From NCBI GenBank assembly GCA_022709605.1, contig JAKLIM010000142.1, positions 1 to 8,723 of the forward strand: 8,723 bases of DNA, given 5' to 3'. The notes under the pieces were generated by a model. It saw only the letters and a list, made by a program, of their open reading frames with translations, did no database searches and was not told where the DNA came from. Origin of the DNA: Bacteroidota bacterium. GTDB taxonomy: Bacteria > Bacteroidota > Bacteroidia > Bacteroidales > Paludibacteraceae. Position 1 is the first letter of the stretch, and every line of letters starts with the position of its first letter. Position numbers and translations under genes: made by a program. Shown piece after piece: positions 1 to 5,918 of this stretch.

Positions 1-506
1 CAGAAAATGTACCTTGCGTACTTTATGGAGTAAGCGATAATGTTCATTTTACTTCTTCGGCAGCCGATTTACGTAAACTGATTTACTCACCAGACGTTTA
101 CGTGATTAATTTAGACATTAATGGTACTGCATGCAAAGCCATTATGAAAGATTTACAATTTCATCCGGTAAGCGATAAAGTATTACACATTGACTTTTTA
201 CAAGTAACTGAAACAAAACCGGTTATTGTTGAAATTCCGGTAAAACTTGAAGGTTTGGCCGAAGGTGTAAAAGCCGGGGGTAAATTGAGTTTGGAAATGC
301 GTAAGTTAAAAGTTAAAGGTATTTACAGCGAAATTCCTGAACGTATTGTTGTTGATGTAACCAGTTTAGGTTTAGGAAAAACTATCCAGGTTGGAAAAAT
401 TGCAGTGGATAAACTTGAATTACTTAATGCTAAAAATGCCGTTGTAGCACAGGTTAAATTGACAAGAGCTGCCCGTGGAGCTGCTGCAGTTGCCGGTAAA
501 AAATAA
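1..506 (+). CDS. rplY: 50S ribosomal protein L25 (CTC/TL5 form), 5' end missing
   Basis: L25 binds 5S rRNA in the large ribosomal subunit. The reading frame is open from base 3 to the TAA at 504-506, giving 167 visible residues. Full-length CTC-type L25 is about 190-200 residues, so roughly 25-30 N-terminal residues lie outside the window. The first part (visible residues 1 to about 68) carries family-typical sequence: VPCVLYG, then ADLRKLIYSP, then KDLQFHPVSDKVLHIDF. This is the 5S rRNA-binding beta-barrel domain. The rest, starting near VTETKPVIVEIPVKLEG, is the C-terminal beta domain found in CTC/TL5 proteins, ending in a short Ala/Lys-rich tail. The GTG at 102 lies inside the conserved domain and is not the start. 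pth follows after 11 nt, so the two are probably co-transcribed. Identification is by family pattern and is secure. Confidence 0.95.
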   Translation, partial: ENVPCVLYGVSDNVHFTSSAADLRKLIYSPDVYVINLDINGTACKAIMKDLQFHPVSDKVLHIDFLQVTETKPVIVEIPVKLEGLAEGVKAGGKLSLEMRKLKVKGIYSEIPERIVVDVTSLGLGKTIQVGKIAVDKLELLNAKNAVVAQVKLTRAARGAAAVAGKK

Positions 507-517
507 TTCACCTCACA

Positions 518-1084
518 ATGAAGTACTTAATTGTTGGATTAGGTAATATTGGCCCTGAATATCAGGATACACGCCACAACATTGGGTTTACAATATTGGA
601 CGCTTTTGCTAAAGCGTCCAATGTTTTTTTTACCGAGAACCGTTATGGTTCTACATGTGTTGTAAAACTCAAAGGACGAACAATAATATTACTCAAACCA
701 TCCACATTTATGAATCTGAGCGGAAACGCCCTCAGGTACTGGATGCAAAAGGAGAAAATTGAATTGGAAAATATCCTGGTAGTAGTTGATGATTTGGCTT
801 TACCGTTTGGTACACTGCGTTTGAAACCTCAGGGTTCGGATGCCGGACACAACGGGTTGAAGAATATTCAGGAAATTCTCGGGCACAATAATTACAATCG
901 TTTGCGGTTTGGTATTGGAAGCGACTTCTCGCGTGGCCGACAAATTGATTATGTGCTAAGTAAATGGACAACAGAACAAGCAACTGCAATTCCCGAACGA
1001 TCTGACCGTGCAGTGGAAATTATTCAGAGTTTTTGTTTGTCGGGCATGCAACTTACTATGACACAGTTTAATGGGAAAATATAG
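518..1084 (+). CDS. pth: Peptidyl-tRNA hydrolase
   Basis: This enzyme cleaves the ester bond of peptidyl-tRNAs that drop off the ribosome, recycling tRNA in the cytoplasm. The protein is 188 residues, the usual size for bacterial Pth. Visible signatures are GLGNIG at residues 7-12 with Asn10, RHNIG with the catalytic His20, MNLSG at 65-69, the Asp pair at 91-92 matching the catalytic-site Asp of E. coli Pth, and GHNG around 110-113. The most common form of the first motif is GLGNPG; Ile replaces Pro here. The ATG at 518 places the N terminus exactly where family members start. It lies 11 nt after rplY, which suggests an operon. The 3' side runs directly into an octamer repeat array that begins at the last base of the stop codon. 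Confidence 0.97.
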   Translation: MKYLIVGLGNIGPEYQDTRHNIGFTILDAFAKASNVFFTENRYGSTCVVKLKGRTIILLKPSTFMNLSGNALRYWMQKEKIELENILVVVDDLALPFGTLRLKPQGSDAGHNGLKNIQEILGHNNYNRLRFGIGSDFSRGRQIDYVLSKWTTEQATAIPERSDRAVEIIQSFCLSGMQLTMTQFNGKI

Positions 1085-1124
1085 AAAGTTTGAAGATTTG
1101 AAAGTTTGAAAGTCTGAAGATTTG
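1084..1124 (+). repeat. Five in-phase 8-nt repeats
   Basis: Five consecutive octamers start at the last base of the pth stop: GAAAGTTT, GAAGATTT, GAAAGTTT, GAAAGTCT, GAAGATTT. All keep GAA at the front and T at the end, and vary in the middle. No ORF or hairpin explains the array. It resembles the other constant-plus-variable arrays in this window. Confidence 0.8.
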
Positions 1125-1133
1125 TTTCACCCG

Positions 1134-1151
1134 TCCTGTTAGTTATCGGGA
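1134..1151. repeat. Possible decayed 18-bp palindrome
   Basis: The sequence TCCTGTTAGTTATCGGGA keeps the outer TCC...GGGA and part of the inner symmetry of a palindrome like the one at 3538-3555, but about four changes would be needed to restore symmetry. It sits between the octamer array and the clearer near-copy at 1207-1231. It may be a degenerate member of the same broad class or chance. Confidence 0.3.
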
Positions 1152-1206
1152 TATAGGGGTGCTTTCAGGATTGAAGATTAGAAGGCACAAAGCCTTAATT
1201 TCCCAA

Positions 1207-1231
1207 TTTCTCCCGAAAGCTTTTTGGATTC
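1207..1231 (-). repeat. Near-copy of the 3538 palindromic repeat, inverted
   Basis: Read on the minus strand, this 25-nt block matches 3535-3559 at 23 of 25 positions. It starts GAATCC, contains AAAGCTTTCGGGA and ends GAAA. The two differences fall in one arm of the 18-bp palindrome, so symmetry is partly lost here. On the minus strand it continues into GAAATTGG and GAAATTAA, both of which also occur beside the 3538 copy. This is therefore a dispersed composite element rather than an isolated hairpin. Confidence 0.7.
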
Positions 1232-1256
1232 CATTTTCCATTTTCCATTTTCTTAT
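1229..1256 (+). repeat. TTCCATT heptad repeat and pyrimidine-rich tract
   Basis: Three exact TTCCATT heptads (1229-1249) are followed by TTCTTAT. A T/C-rich tract with almost no G then runs to about 1330. The tract keeps a reading frame open upstream of the S4-domain gene and would give a false Phe-rich N terminus if included. Confidence 0.7.
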
Positions 1257-1291
1257 TTTCTTAATTTCCATTTTTCCAAATTCTTTTTTTT

Positions 1292-1299
1292 TATCTTTA
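1292..1299 (+). promoter_or_regulatory. Weak candidate -7 element for the S4-domain gene
   Basis: TATCTTTA matches the Bacteroidota -7 consensus TAnnTTTG at all but the last base and lies 38 nt before the chosen ATG at 1338. No good upstream TTTG box is visible and the tract is low in complexity, so this may be chance. Confidence 0.25.
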
Positions 1300-1337
1300 T
1301 TCATTGTTCTTTACTCTTTAATCTATTTTTAAAGTCT

Positions 1338-1763
1338 ATGAAAACCGAAGTACGAATTGATAAATGGTTGTGGGCAGTGCGATTGTTTAAGACCAGAACG
1401 CTGGCTGCCGAAGCTTGTAAAAAGGGGAAAGTGATTATCCAACATGTGCAGGTAAAACCTTCGCGCAATGTAAAAGTGGGTGATGTGGTTAGCATTAAGC
1501 GCAATCCTATTCTTTTTTCGTTCAAAGTGCTGGCATTGTCGGAGAACCGAATGAATGCCAAATTAGTTGCCGGATTTATGGAAAACGTGACAACTGCCGA
1601 TCAACTTGAGTTGATTGAACTCGGGAAACTGGCCGGACAAAACGGTCGTGACCGTGGAACCGGCCGCCCAACCAAAAAAGAACGACGCACGTTGGACGAT
1701 TTTATTGAACCGGTATTTATGGACGATGAAGGCGATTGGGATTTTGATACCCAAAACCTTTGA
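1338..1763 (+). CDS. hslR: RNA-binding S4 domain protein, Hsp15-like
   Basis: Hsp15 family proteins bind RNA through an S4 domain. In E. coli Hsp15 binds stalled 50S subunits carrying nascent chains and helps recycle them. The protein is 141 residues. The S4 fold spans about residues 4-65, with RIDKWLWAVRLFKTRTLAAEAC near the start and a V(K)PSRNVKVGDVV stretch at about 39-51, both typical. The conserved basic C-terminal segment GRDRGTGRPTKKERR lies at 103-117, and the tail is acidic. I chose the ATG at 1338 because conserved sequence begins there. An in-frame ATG at 1224 would add 38 Phe-rich residues encoded by a repeat/pyrimidine tract and is unlikely. It lies downstream of rplY and pth, which fits a ribosome-associated role. 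The Hsp15 role is by family, not shown here. Confidence 0.9.
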   Translation: MKTEVRIDKWLWAVRLFKTRTLAAEACKKGKVIIQHVQVKPSRNVKVGDVVSIKRNPILFSFKVLALSENRMNAKLVAGFMENVTTADQLELIELGKLAGQNGRDRGTGRPTKKERRTLDDFIEPVFMDDEGDWDFDTQNL

Positions 1764-1804
1764 AAGCCCTTTATTCTTAAAAATACAGGTGCTAATATCA
1801 AAAT

Positions 1805-1840
1805 TTGTAAATTGTAAATGAAAAAATTGTAAATAGTAAT
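1805..1840 (+). repeat. TTGTAAA heptad repeats before the DUF4924-like gene
   Basis: TTGTAAA occurs at 1805-1811, 1812-1818 and 1827-1833, interleaved with TGAAAAA and followed by TAGTAAT. It ends one base before the ATG at 1842, so it would form the untranslated leader or promoter-proximal DNA of the next gene. It is a short member of the spacer heptad arrays seen elsewhere in the window. Confidence 0.6.
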
Positions 1841-1841
1841 A

Positions 1842-2390
1842 ATGTTTATAGCCAGAAAACTTAAAAGAGAAAATATATGTGAATATCTGCTGTATATGTG
1901 GCAGATAGAGGATTTACTTCGTGCATTCAACCTCGATGCAGAGGCTGTAAACCAGCGAATTGTGGCTCATTATCCGGTTAATTCGGAGTCGGAACGCAAA
2001 GAATTAAGTGAATGGTACGAAAGTTTGATTGAAATGATGCGACTGGAGAATATTCAGGAGAAAGGACATTTGCAACTAAATAAAAATATTATTATTGAAT
2101 TGGAAGATTTTCATGAATTGATACTAAAATCGGGAAAAGTTCCGGCTTATAACGCTAAGTTTTTTCATGTATTACCATTCATAAATCAATTTAAATTAAA
2201 GGCTGACAACAATTTAAGTGATGTTGAACAATGTTTTAATTTTCAATACGGCTATTTATTGTTACGAATGAAAAAAACTGAAATCAGCGCTCAAACTCAG
2301 CAAACTCAAACCGAAATTAGTAAATTTTTGGTGCTTCTCGCAAGAAATTATCAATTGCATAGAAACGGGGAGCTTGATTTGGAGGAATAA
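1842..2390 (+). CDS. DUF4924-like protein of unknown function
   Basis: This is a 182-residue protein beginning MFIARKLKRENICEYLLYMWQIEDLLRAF. That N terminus resembles what I recall of DUF4924, a family found mainly in Bacteroidota. The assignment is from memory of the pattern and was not searched. The protein appears mostly helical, with no signal peptide, clear membrane segment or catalytic motif. Acidic and basic residues are mixed, and a short Gln/Thr-rich stretch lies at about 152-158. The ATG at 1842 starts the conserved-looking segment. It is 78 nt after the S4-domain gene on the same strand and may be co-transcribed with it, although a repeat leader intervenes. No function can be inferred from sequence or context. 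Confidence 0.8.
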   Translation: MFIARKLKRENICEYLLYMWQIEDLLRAFNLDAEAVNQRIVAHYPVNSESERKELSEWYESLIEMMRLENIQEKGHLQLNKNIIIELEDFHELILKSGKVPAYNAKFFHVLPFINQFKLKADNNLSDVEQCFNFQYGYLLLRMKKTEISAQTQQTQTEISKFLVLLARNYQLHRNGELDLEE

Positions 2391-2404
2391 TATTATATAG
2401 AACT

Positions 2405-2481
2405 AAGAGCAAAGAGCAAAGAACAAAGAACAAAGAGTAAAGATAAAAGATAAAAGATAAAAGACTTAAGATTTAAGAATA
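2405..2481 (+). repeat. Eleven in-phase AAGANNN heptads
   Basis: Seventy-seven bases can be read as eleven consecutive 7-mers that all begin AAGA. The last three bases are, in order: GCA, GCA, ACA, ACA, GTA, TAA, TAA, TAA, CTT, TTT, ATA. The constant half never fails while the variable triplet drifts in small steps. The array fills the start of the spacer between the DUF4924-like gene and rfbA and is not coding. A four-unit array of the same family is at 7606-7633. Confidence 0.85.
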
Positions 2482-2552
2482 TTTTTTTGTTTGTAAAAAT
2501 GAAACTAAATGCTTTTATTTACGTTTATTCAAAAAGTCGAATTTTTATTCAC

Positions 2553-2583
2553 TTTTTTATTACTAATAATTTTTTTATCTTTG
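2553..2583 (+). promoter_or_regulatory. Candidate Bacteroidota promoter for rfbA
   Basis: TATCTTTG at 2576-2583 is an exact match to the -7 consensus TAnnTTTG of the Bacteroidota primary sigma factor. The expected -33 TTTG position, 19 nt upstream at 2553-2556, reads TTTT, a three-of-four match. The -7 box ends 35 nt before the rfbA ATG, leaving a short A-rich leader without a Shine-Dalgarno sequence. It probably drives the rhamnose genes. Confidence 0.6.
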
Positions 2584-2618
2584 AAATCTAAAACTAACAA
2601 GTAAAAAAAATACAAAAA

Positions 2619-3491
2619 ATGAAAGGCATTGTTCTCGCAGGTGGCTCAGGCACCCGATTGTATCCAATTACAAAAAGCATTTCAAAACAGATTATTCCGG
2701 TTTACGATAAACCGATGATTTACTACCCGCTATCGGTATTGATGCTTGCCGGAATTAAGGAAATATTGATTATTTCGACTCCACAGGATATTCATTTATA
2801 CGAAAACTTATTGGGAAATGGTGATGATTTGGGTATCAGACTCGAATATGCCATACAGCCATCGCCCGATGGGTTAGCACAGGCTTTTATTATTGGCGAA
2901 GATTTTATTGGCGACGATAATGTATGTATGGTACTGGGTGACAACATTTTCTATGGATTTGACTTTTCGAGAACATTGCGCGAAGCGGCTCAACTTAAAG
3001 ATGGAGCAGTAGTATTCGGATATTATGTGAATGATCCGGAACGATATGGTGTGGCTGAATTTGATGCTTCAGGAAAAGTATTGAGTCTGGAAGAAAAACC
3101 TGCTGAACCTAAATCGAATTACGCTGTAACCGGATTGTATTTTTACAGTAACGATGTGGTAAAAAAGTCGAAAGGACTTAAACCTTCGAAACGCGGTGAA
3201 CTTGAAATTACTGATTTAAATAAATTATATCTCGAGGAAGGTCGGTTGAGTTTGAAAATGATGGGACGCGGAATGGCCTGGCTCGATACCGGCACACACG
3301 ACAGTTTACTCGAAGCATCGAACTTTATCGCCACCATCGAAAACCGCCAGGGTTTGAAAGTAGCCTGCCTCGAAGAAATTGCTTACCGCTATGGTTATAT
3401 CAATCAGGAACAGCTACTTAAACTGGCCGAACCACTCAAGAAAAATCATTACGGTGAATATCTTTTTAAAATTGCCAAGGAGAGTATTTAG
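2619..3491 (+). CDS. rfbA: Glucose-1-phosphate thymidylyltransferase
   Basis: RfbA (RmlA) joins glucose-1-phosphate and dTTP to make dTDP-glucose and pyrophosphate, the first step towards dTDP-L-rhamnose for surface polysaccharide. The length, 290 residues, is normal. Motifs in order are the nucleotide-binding LAGGSGTRLYPIT at 6-18, the KQIIPVYDKPMIYYP stretch at 23-37, LGDN at 106-109 with metal-binding Asp108, EEKP at 158-161, RGELEITDLN at 192-201 and WLDTGTH at 221-227 with the second metal-site Asp223. No key residue is missing. The ATG at 2619 begins directly at the conserved N terminus. It is the first gene of an rfbA-rfbC-rfbD set, separated from rfbC by a 168-nt repeat-containing spacer. 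Confidence 0.97.
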   Translation: MKGIVLAGGSGTRLYPITKSISKQIIPVYDKPMIYYPLSVLMLAGIKEILIISTPQDIHLYENLLGNGDDLGIRLEYAIQPSPDGLAQAFIIGEDFIGDDNVCMVLGDNIFYGFDFSRTLREAAQLKDGAVVFGYYVNDPERYGVAEFDASGKVLSLEEKPAEPKSNYAVTGLYFYSNDVVKKSKGLKPSKRGELEITDLNKLYLEEGRLSLKMMGRGMAWLDTGTHDSLLEASNFIATIENRQGLKVACLEEIAYRYGYINQEQLLKLAEPLKKNHYGEYLFKIAKESI

Positions 3492-3510
3492 CTTTTTTTT
3501 TGAAAAAATA

Positions 3511-3578
3511 GAAATTGGGAAATTGAGAAAATAAGAATCCCGAAAGCTTTCGGGAGAAAATAGAAATAAAGAAATTAA
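3511..3578 (+). repeat. GAAA-led 7-8-nt repeats enclosing a palindrome
   Basis: The units are GAAATTGG, GAAATTGA, GAAAATAA, then GAA, then the 18-bp palindrome at 3538-3555, then GAAAATA, GAAATAAA and GAAATTAA. The repeat style resumes immediately on the far side of the palindrome, as if the palindrome were part of the array or had been inserted in it. The spacer then becomes T-rich up to rfbC. Confidence 0.75.
3538..3555. repeat. Perfect 18-bp palindrome
   Basis: TCCCGAAAGCTTTCGGGA equals its own reverse complement. It lies 46 nt after the rfbA stop. No T-run follows on the plus strand, so it is a poor intrinsic terminator for rfbA. Since rfbC continues on the same strand, read-through is expected. 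A near-copy in inverted orientation is at 1207-1231, which favours a dispersed palindromic repeat over a gene-specific operator. Confidence 0.8.
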
Positions 3579-3659
3579 AATTTTGAGGTTTTATAATTTT
3601 CTATTTTTTTATTTTCAAATTTTTTAGACTTATTAGATAATTCGTTTAATTTGGATTTA

Positions 3660-4208
3660 ATGGAAATTATAAAAACACCTATCTCGGATTTACTAATTAT
3701 TAAACCCCGTGTTTTTGCTGATTCACGCGGATTTTTTTACGAATCGTATAACGAAAAAAACTATCGCGAAGCAGGAATTGATATCCGGTTTTGTCAGGAT
3801 AATCAATCCAAATCGGGTTATGGCGTTATACGTGGCCTGCATTATCAGCTTCATCCACACAGTCAGTCGAAATTAGTTTCTGTTATCAGCGGCAGTGTTT
3901 GGGACGTGGCGGTTGATTTGCGTAAAAATTCGCCTACTTACGGGCAATGGTACGGAGTGGAACTAACCGGCGACAATTTTATGCAATTTCTTATTCCTCA
4001 AGGTTTTGCGCACGGCTTTTCAGTATTGAGCGAGTCGGCTGTTTTTTCGTATAAATGCGACGATTTTTATAACCCCGCACTCGAAAGGGGCATTATGTTT
4101 GATGATCCGGATTTAGGCATCGACTGGAAAATTCCTGCCGGTGAAGCAATTATTTCGGAAAAAGATAAAAAGCATCCATTATTCAAAGAGGCTGACAAGA
4201 ACTTTTAG
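3660..4208 (+). CDS. rfbC: dTDP-4-dehydrorhamnose 3,5-epimerase
   Basis: RfbC (RmlC) epimerises C3 and C5 of dTDP-4-keto-6-deoxyglucose to give dTDP-4-keto-L-rhamnose. The protein is 182 residues, a standard RmlC length, and is a cupin-fold protein. Recognisable features are DSRGFFYESYN at 21-31, FCQDNQSKS at 44-52, VIRGLHYQ at 57-63 with the catalytic His61, Lys71, WDVAVDLR at 81-88, the IPQGFAHGF stretch at 112-120, FSYKCDDFYNP at 129-139 with the conserved Tyr131, and SEKD near 166-169, whose Asp matches the partner of the catalytic His by pattern. The ATG at 3660 is preferred over an in-frame TTG at 3651. It is 39 nt before rfbD and likely co-transcribed. Confidence 0.96.
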   Translation: MEIIKTPISDLLIIKPRVFADSRGFFYESYNEKNYREAGIDIRFCQDNQSKSGYGVIRGLHYQLHPHSQSKLVSVISGSVWDVAVDLRKNSPTYGQWYGVELTGDNFMQFLIPQGFAHGFSVLSESAVFSYKCDDFYNPALERGIMFDDPDLGIDWKIPAGEAIISEKDKKHPLFKEADKNF

Positions 4209-4247
4209 CACTTTGAACCCAAAGCAAATATTAATTCAAGGTAAATA

Positions 4248-5105
4248 ATGAAAACTATTTTAATCACAGGTAGTAACGGGCAGTTAGGAGGCGAAATGCA
4301 GGTTGCAGCAATGCAATATCCTGAATTCTACTATATTTATACCGATATTGATGAGCTTGATATATGCAATAAAACTGAAGTTGAGAACTTTGTAAAACGG
4401 TACAAGGTTGACTTTATCGTCAATTGCGCCGCTTACACAGCTGTGGATAAAGCGGAAGATGATACGGAACTTTGTTACAAAATAAATGCTGAGGCAGTAC
4501 GGAATATTGGCGAAGTAGCCGAAAAAAACAACATAAAGGTAATCCATGTTTCTACCGATTATGTATATGATGGCACTCATCACCTACCCTATAACGAAGA
4601 ACAACCCGTTTGTCCGGCAACAGTTTATGGCAAATCGAAGTTAGCAGGCGAACAGGCTCTTTTGGAGACATGTAAACAGTCGGTTATACTCCGAACTTCG
4701 TGGTTGTATTCATCGTTTGGTAATAATTTTGTAAAAACAATGATGAAATTAGGCGAGGAACGCGATTCGCTTAACGTTATTTATGATCAGATAGGCACAC
4801 CAACTTATGCCGCCGATTTGGCTGACACAATTATGCAAATTATTAAGAATGAAACATTTGTACCGGGGATTTATCATTTTTCGGACGAAGGCGTTTGCAG
4901 TTGGTACGACTTCACAAAATCCATTCACCGCATTGCAGGCATAAGCTGCGATGTTCATCCCATTGAAACAAAAGATTATCCGGCAAGAACGCCCCGCCCG
5001 CAATACAGTGTGCTGAATAAAGCTAAAATAAAAGCCACTTACGGAATAAAAATTCCACATTGGGAAGAAAGTCTGGTGACCTGCATTGAAATTTTGAAGG
5101 GCTAA
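4248..5105 (+). CDS. rfbD: dTDP-4-dehydrorhamnose reductase
   Basis: RfbD (RmlD) reduces dTDP-4-keto-L-rhamnose to dTDP-L-rhamnose with NAD(P)H, the last step of the pathway. The protein has 285 residues and belongs to the extended short-chain dehydrogenase/reductase fold. The dinucleotide-binding motif GSNGQLG is at 8-14, NCAAYTAVDKAE at 59-70, VSTDYVYDG at 101-109, and the catalytic YGKSK at 127-131 with Tyr127 and Lys131. The substrate-side segment RTPRPQYSVLNKAK at 247-260 is typical of RmlD. The ATG at 4248 follows rfbC by 39 nt. The gene ends the plus-strand run. No rfbB follows; instead a hicAB pair points towards it. Confidence 0.97.
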   Translation: MKTILITGSNGQLGGEMQVAAMQYPEFYYIYTDIDELDICNKTEVENFVKRYKVDFIVNCAAYTAVDKAEDDTELCYKINAEAVRNIGEVAEKNNIKVIHVSTDYVYDGTHHLPYNEEQPVCPATVYGKSKLAGEQALLETCKQSVILRTSWLYSSFGNNFVKTMMKLGEERDSLNVIYDQIGTPTYAADLADTIMQIIKNETFVPGIYHFSDEGVCSWYDFTKSIHRIAGISCDVHPIETKDYPARTPRPQYSVLNKAKIKATYGIKIPHWEESLVTCIEILKG

Positions 5106-5111
5106 ACTGAC

Positions 5112-5156
5112 ATTGCGGATTTGGCAGGAGCTTGATTGCGTTTGGCAGGAGACTTG
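5112..5156 (+). repeat. Imperfect tandem duplication after rfbD
   Basis: Two adjacent units, 5112-5134 and 5135-5156, each contain ATTGCG, then TTTGGCAGGAG, then CTTG. They differ by a two-base insertion in the first and a one-base insertion in the second. The duplication begins 6 nt after the rfbD stop and is not obviously coding. Confidence 0.75.
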
Positions 5157-5226
5157 ATATTAAATTCTGCTTTTTTTTATATAATTGGTTGTTATCATTC
5201 GTAAATTAATATTTTACAGAATATGC

Positions 5227-5258
5227 AACAAAAAAGCCCTGCAAGTACATGTAGGGCT
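5227..5258 (-). terminator. Intrinsic terminator of hicAB
   Basis: Read on the minus strand, a 9-bp stem (AGCCCTACA with TGCAGGGCT, one G-T pair) closes a 6-nt loop and is followed by a T-run. It lies 26 nt after the hicB stop. No T-run follows on the plus strand, so it should not serve rfbD. Confidence 0.8.
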
Positions 5259-5284
5259 GGATTGAGGTGCAAACTTAAAATTAT

Positions 5285-5677
5285 TTACACAACCGATAGA
5301 AATTCTTTGCCAATATTATGAATGGCGACTACTATTTTTTCGCGTTTATCCGGCCGTGCTTTTCGGAAGCCCGACATGTAATGGCGCAGTTGCTTTTCAT
5401 TTATTCCTGTTGCGCGCGAAATGGCAGCCCGGGTAAGTATTCCATCAAACCGGTAAAGAAGTGCCCGTGTAGTTTCTTCAAATTCCAGCTTGAATTCTCC
5501 TTTCAGGCATTCCGGAACTTCATCCGCAGTAAATCCCTCCTTATGAAATGCAAGTGCTGAAGTGTAAGCCTCTTTAATTCCGTCGTATGTTTGATGTGTG
5601 GCAACACATCCGGGAATCTGCTCTGATACAGCACCGTAATTATCTAACCAGTCAATTATTACTTTAATTGTTTCCAT
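5285..5677 (-). CDS. hicB: HicB-family antitoxin
   Basis: HicB neutralises the HicA mRNA interferase and usually represses its own operon. The 130-residue protein has two parts. Residues 1 to about 65 look like the partial RNase H-like HicB fold, with the family-typical IPGCVATHQTYDGIKEAYTSALAFHKEGF at 21-49. Residues about 76-125 form a helix-turn-helix-type segment, with LTRAAISRATGINEKQLRHYMSG at 81-103. The presence of a DNA-binding domain supports autoregulation. The ATG at 5677 follows hicA by 24 nt, and the toxin-first order is common for this family. An intrinsic terminator lies just downstream. Antitoxin function is inferred from family and pairing. Confidence 0.9.
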   Translation of the reverse strand: METIKVIIDWLDNYGAVSEQIPGCVATHQTYDGIKEAYTSALAFHKEGFTADEVPECLKGEFKLEFEETTRALLYRFDGILTRAAISRATGINEKQLRHYMSGFRKARPDKREKIVVAIHNIGKEFLSVV

Positions 5678-5701
5678 ATCTTTTTATATTTGGGTGGTCT
5701 A

Positions 5702-5893
5702 TTACCATCCTGCTTGTTTGAAAATACTGTTTAATAAAAATTGAGTTTGAGTCTCGTTTGGCTTTCCATTTATTGTTACAGTTCCTTTTTTCGTCAGATG
5801 TTTAAATTGACGGTGGCTGCCTTTCTGCCGGTCAATGTACCATCCGTCGTCTTCAAGCATCTTGATTACTGTTTTTGTTTTTAATTTATCCAT
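5702..5893 (-). CDS. hicA: HicA-family mRNA interferase toxin
   Basis: HicA toxins are small double-stranded-RNA-binding-like proteins that cleave mRNA and slow growth until blocked by HicB. This one has 63 residues, within the family range. The N-terminal helix carries TKTVIKMLEDDGWYIDRQKGSHRQFKH (about 6-32), where GSH contains the catalytic His27. A beta segment follows (KGTVTINGKPNETQTQFLLNSIFKQAGW), the usual ending. No truncation or loss of the active-site His is visible, so the toxin appears intact. It is the first gene of the pair with hicB 24 nt downstream, and has a good promoter 26 nt upstream. Confidence 0.92.
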   Translation of the reverse strand: MDKLKTKTVIKMLEDDGWYIDRQKGSHRQFKHLTKKGTVTINGKPNETQTQFLLNSIFKQAGW

Positions 5894-5918
5894 ACAATTC
5901 TATAACTGTTTGACCTTG

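Noticed and set aside
102..104. GTG at 102 as the rplY start
   Set aside because: Conserved L25 sequence continues upstream in frame to the window edge, so the gene is simply cut by the window.
1224..1337. In-frame ATG at 1224 adding a Phe-rich, membrane-like N terminus to the S4-domain protein
   Set aside because: The added 38 residues are encoded by TTCCATT repeats and a pyrimidine tract, and family homology starts at the ATG at 1338. The apparent membrane anchor is an artefact.
1601..1930. Minus-strand ORF of 109 codons overlapping the S4-domain and DUF4924-like genes
   Set aside because: It is antisense to two well-supported genes and has no recognisable domain; it looks like a chance frame.
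2405..2481. CRISPR array
   Set aside because: Units are only 7 nt with no spacers of 26-40 nt and no cas genes; the array is a short-period repeat.
3538..3555. Intrinsic terminator after rfbA
   Set aside because: The hairpin is followed by an A-rich, not T-rich, stretch on the plus strand, and rfbC continues the same pathway downstream.
4749..5060. Minus-strand ORFs inside rfbD (also 4284-4583)
   Set aside because: Both are antisense shadows of a gene with complete family motifs.
5285..5893. A novel defence system built around hicAB
   Set aside because: Only the two-gene toxin-antitoxin pair is present, with housekeeping genes on both sides; no extra effector, nuclease or sensor gene is visible.
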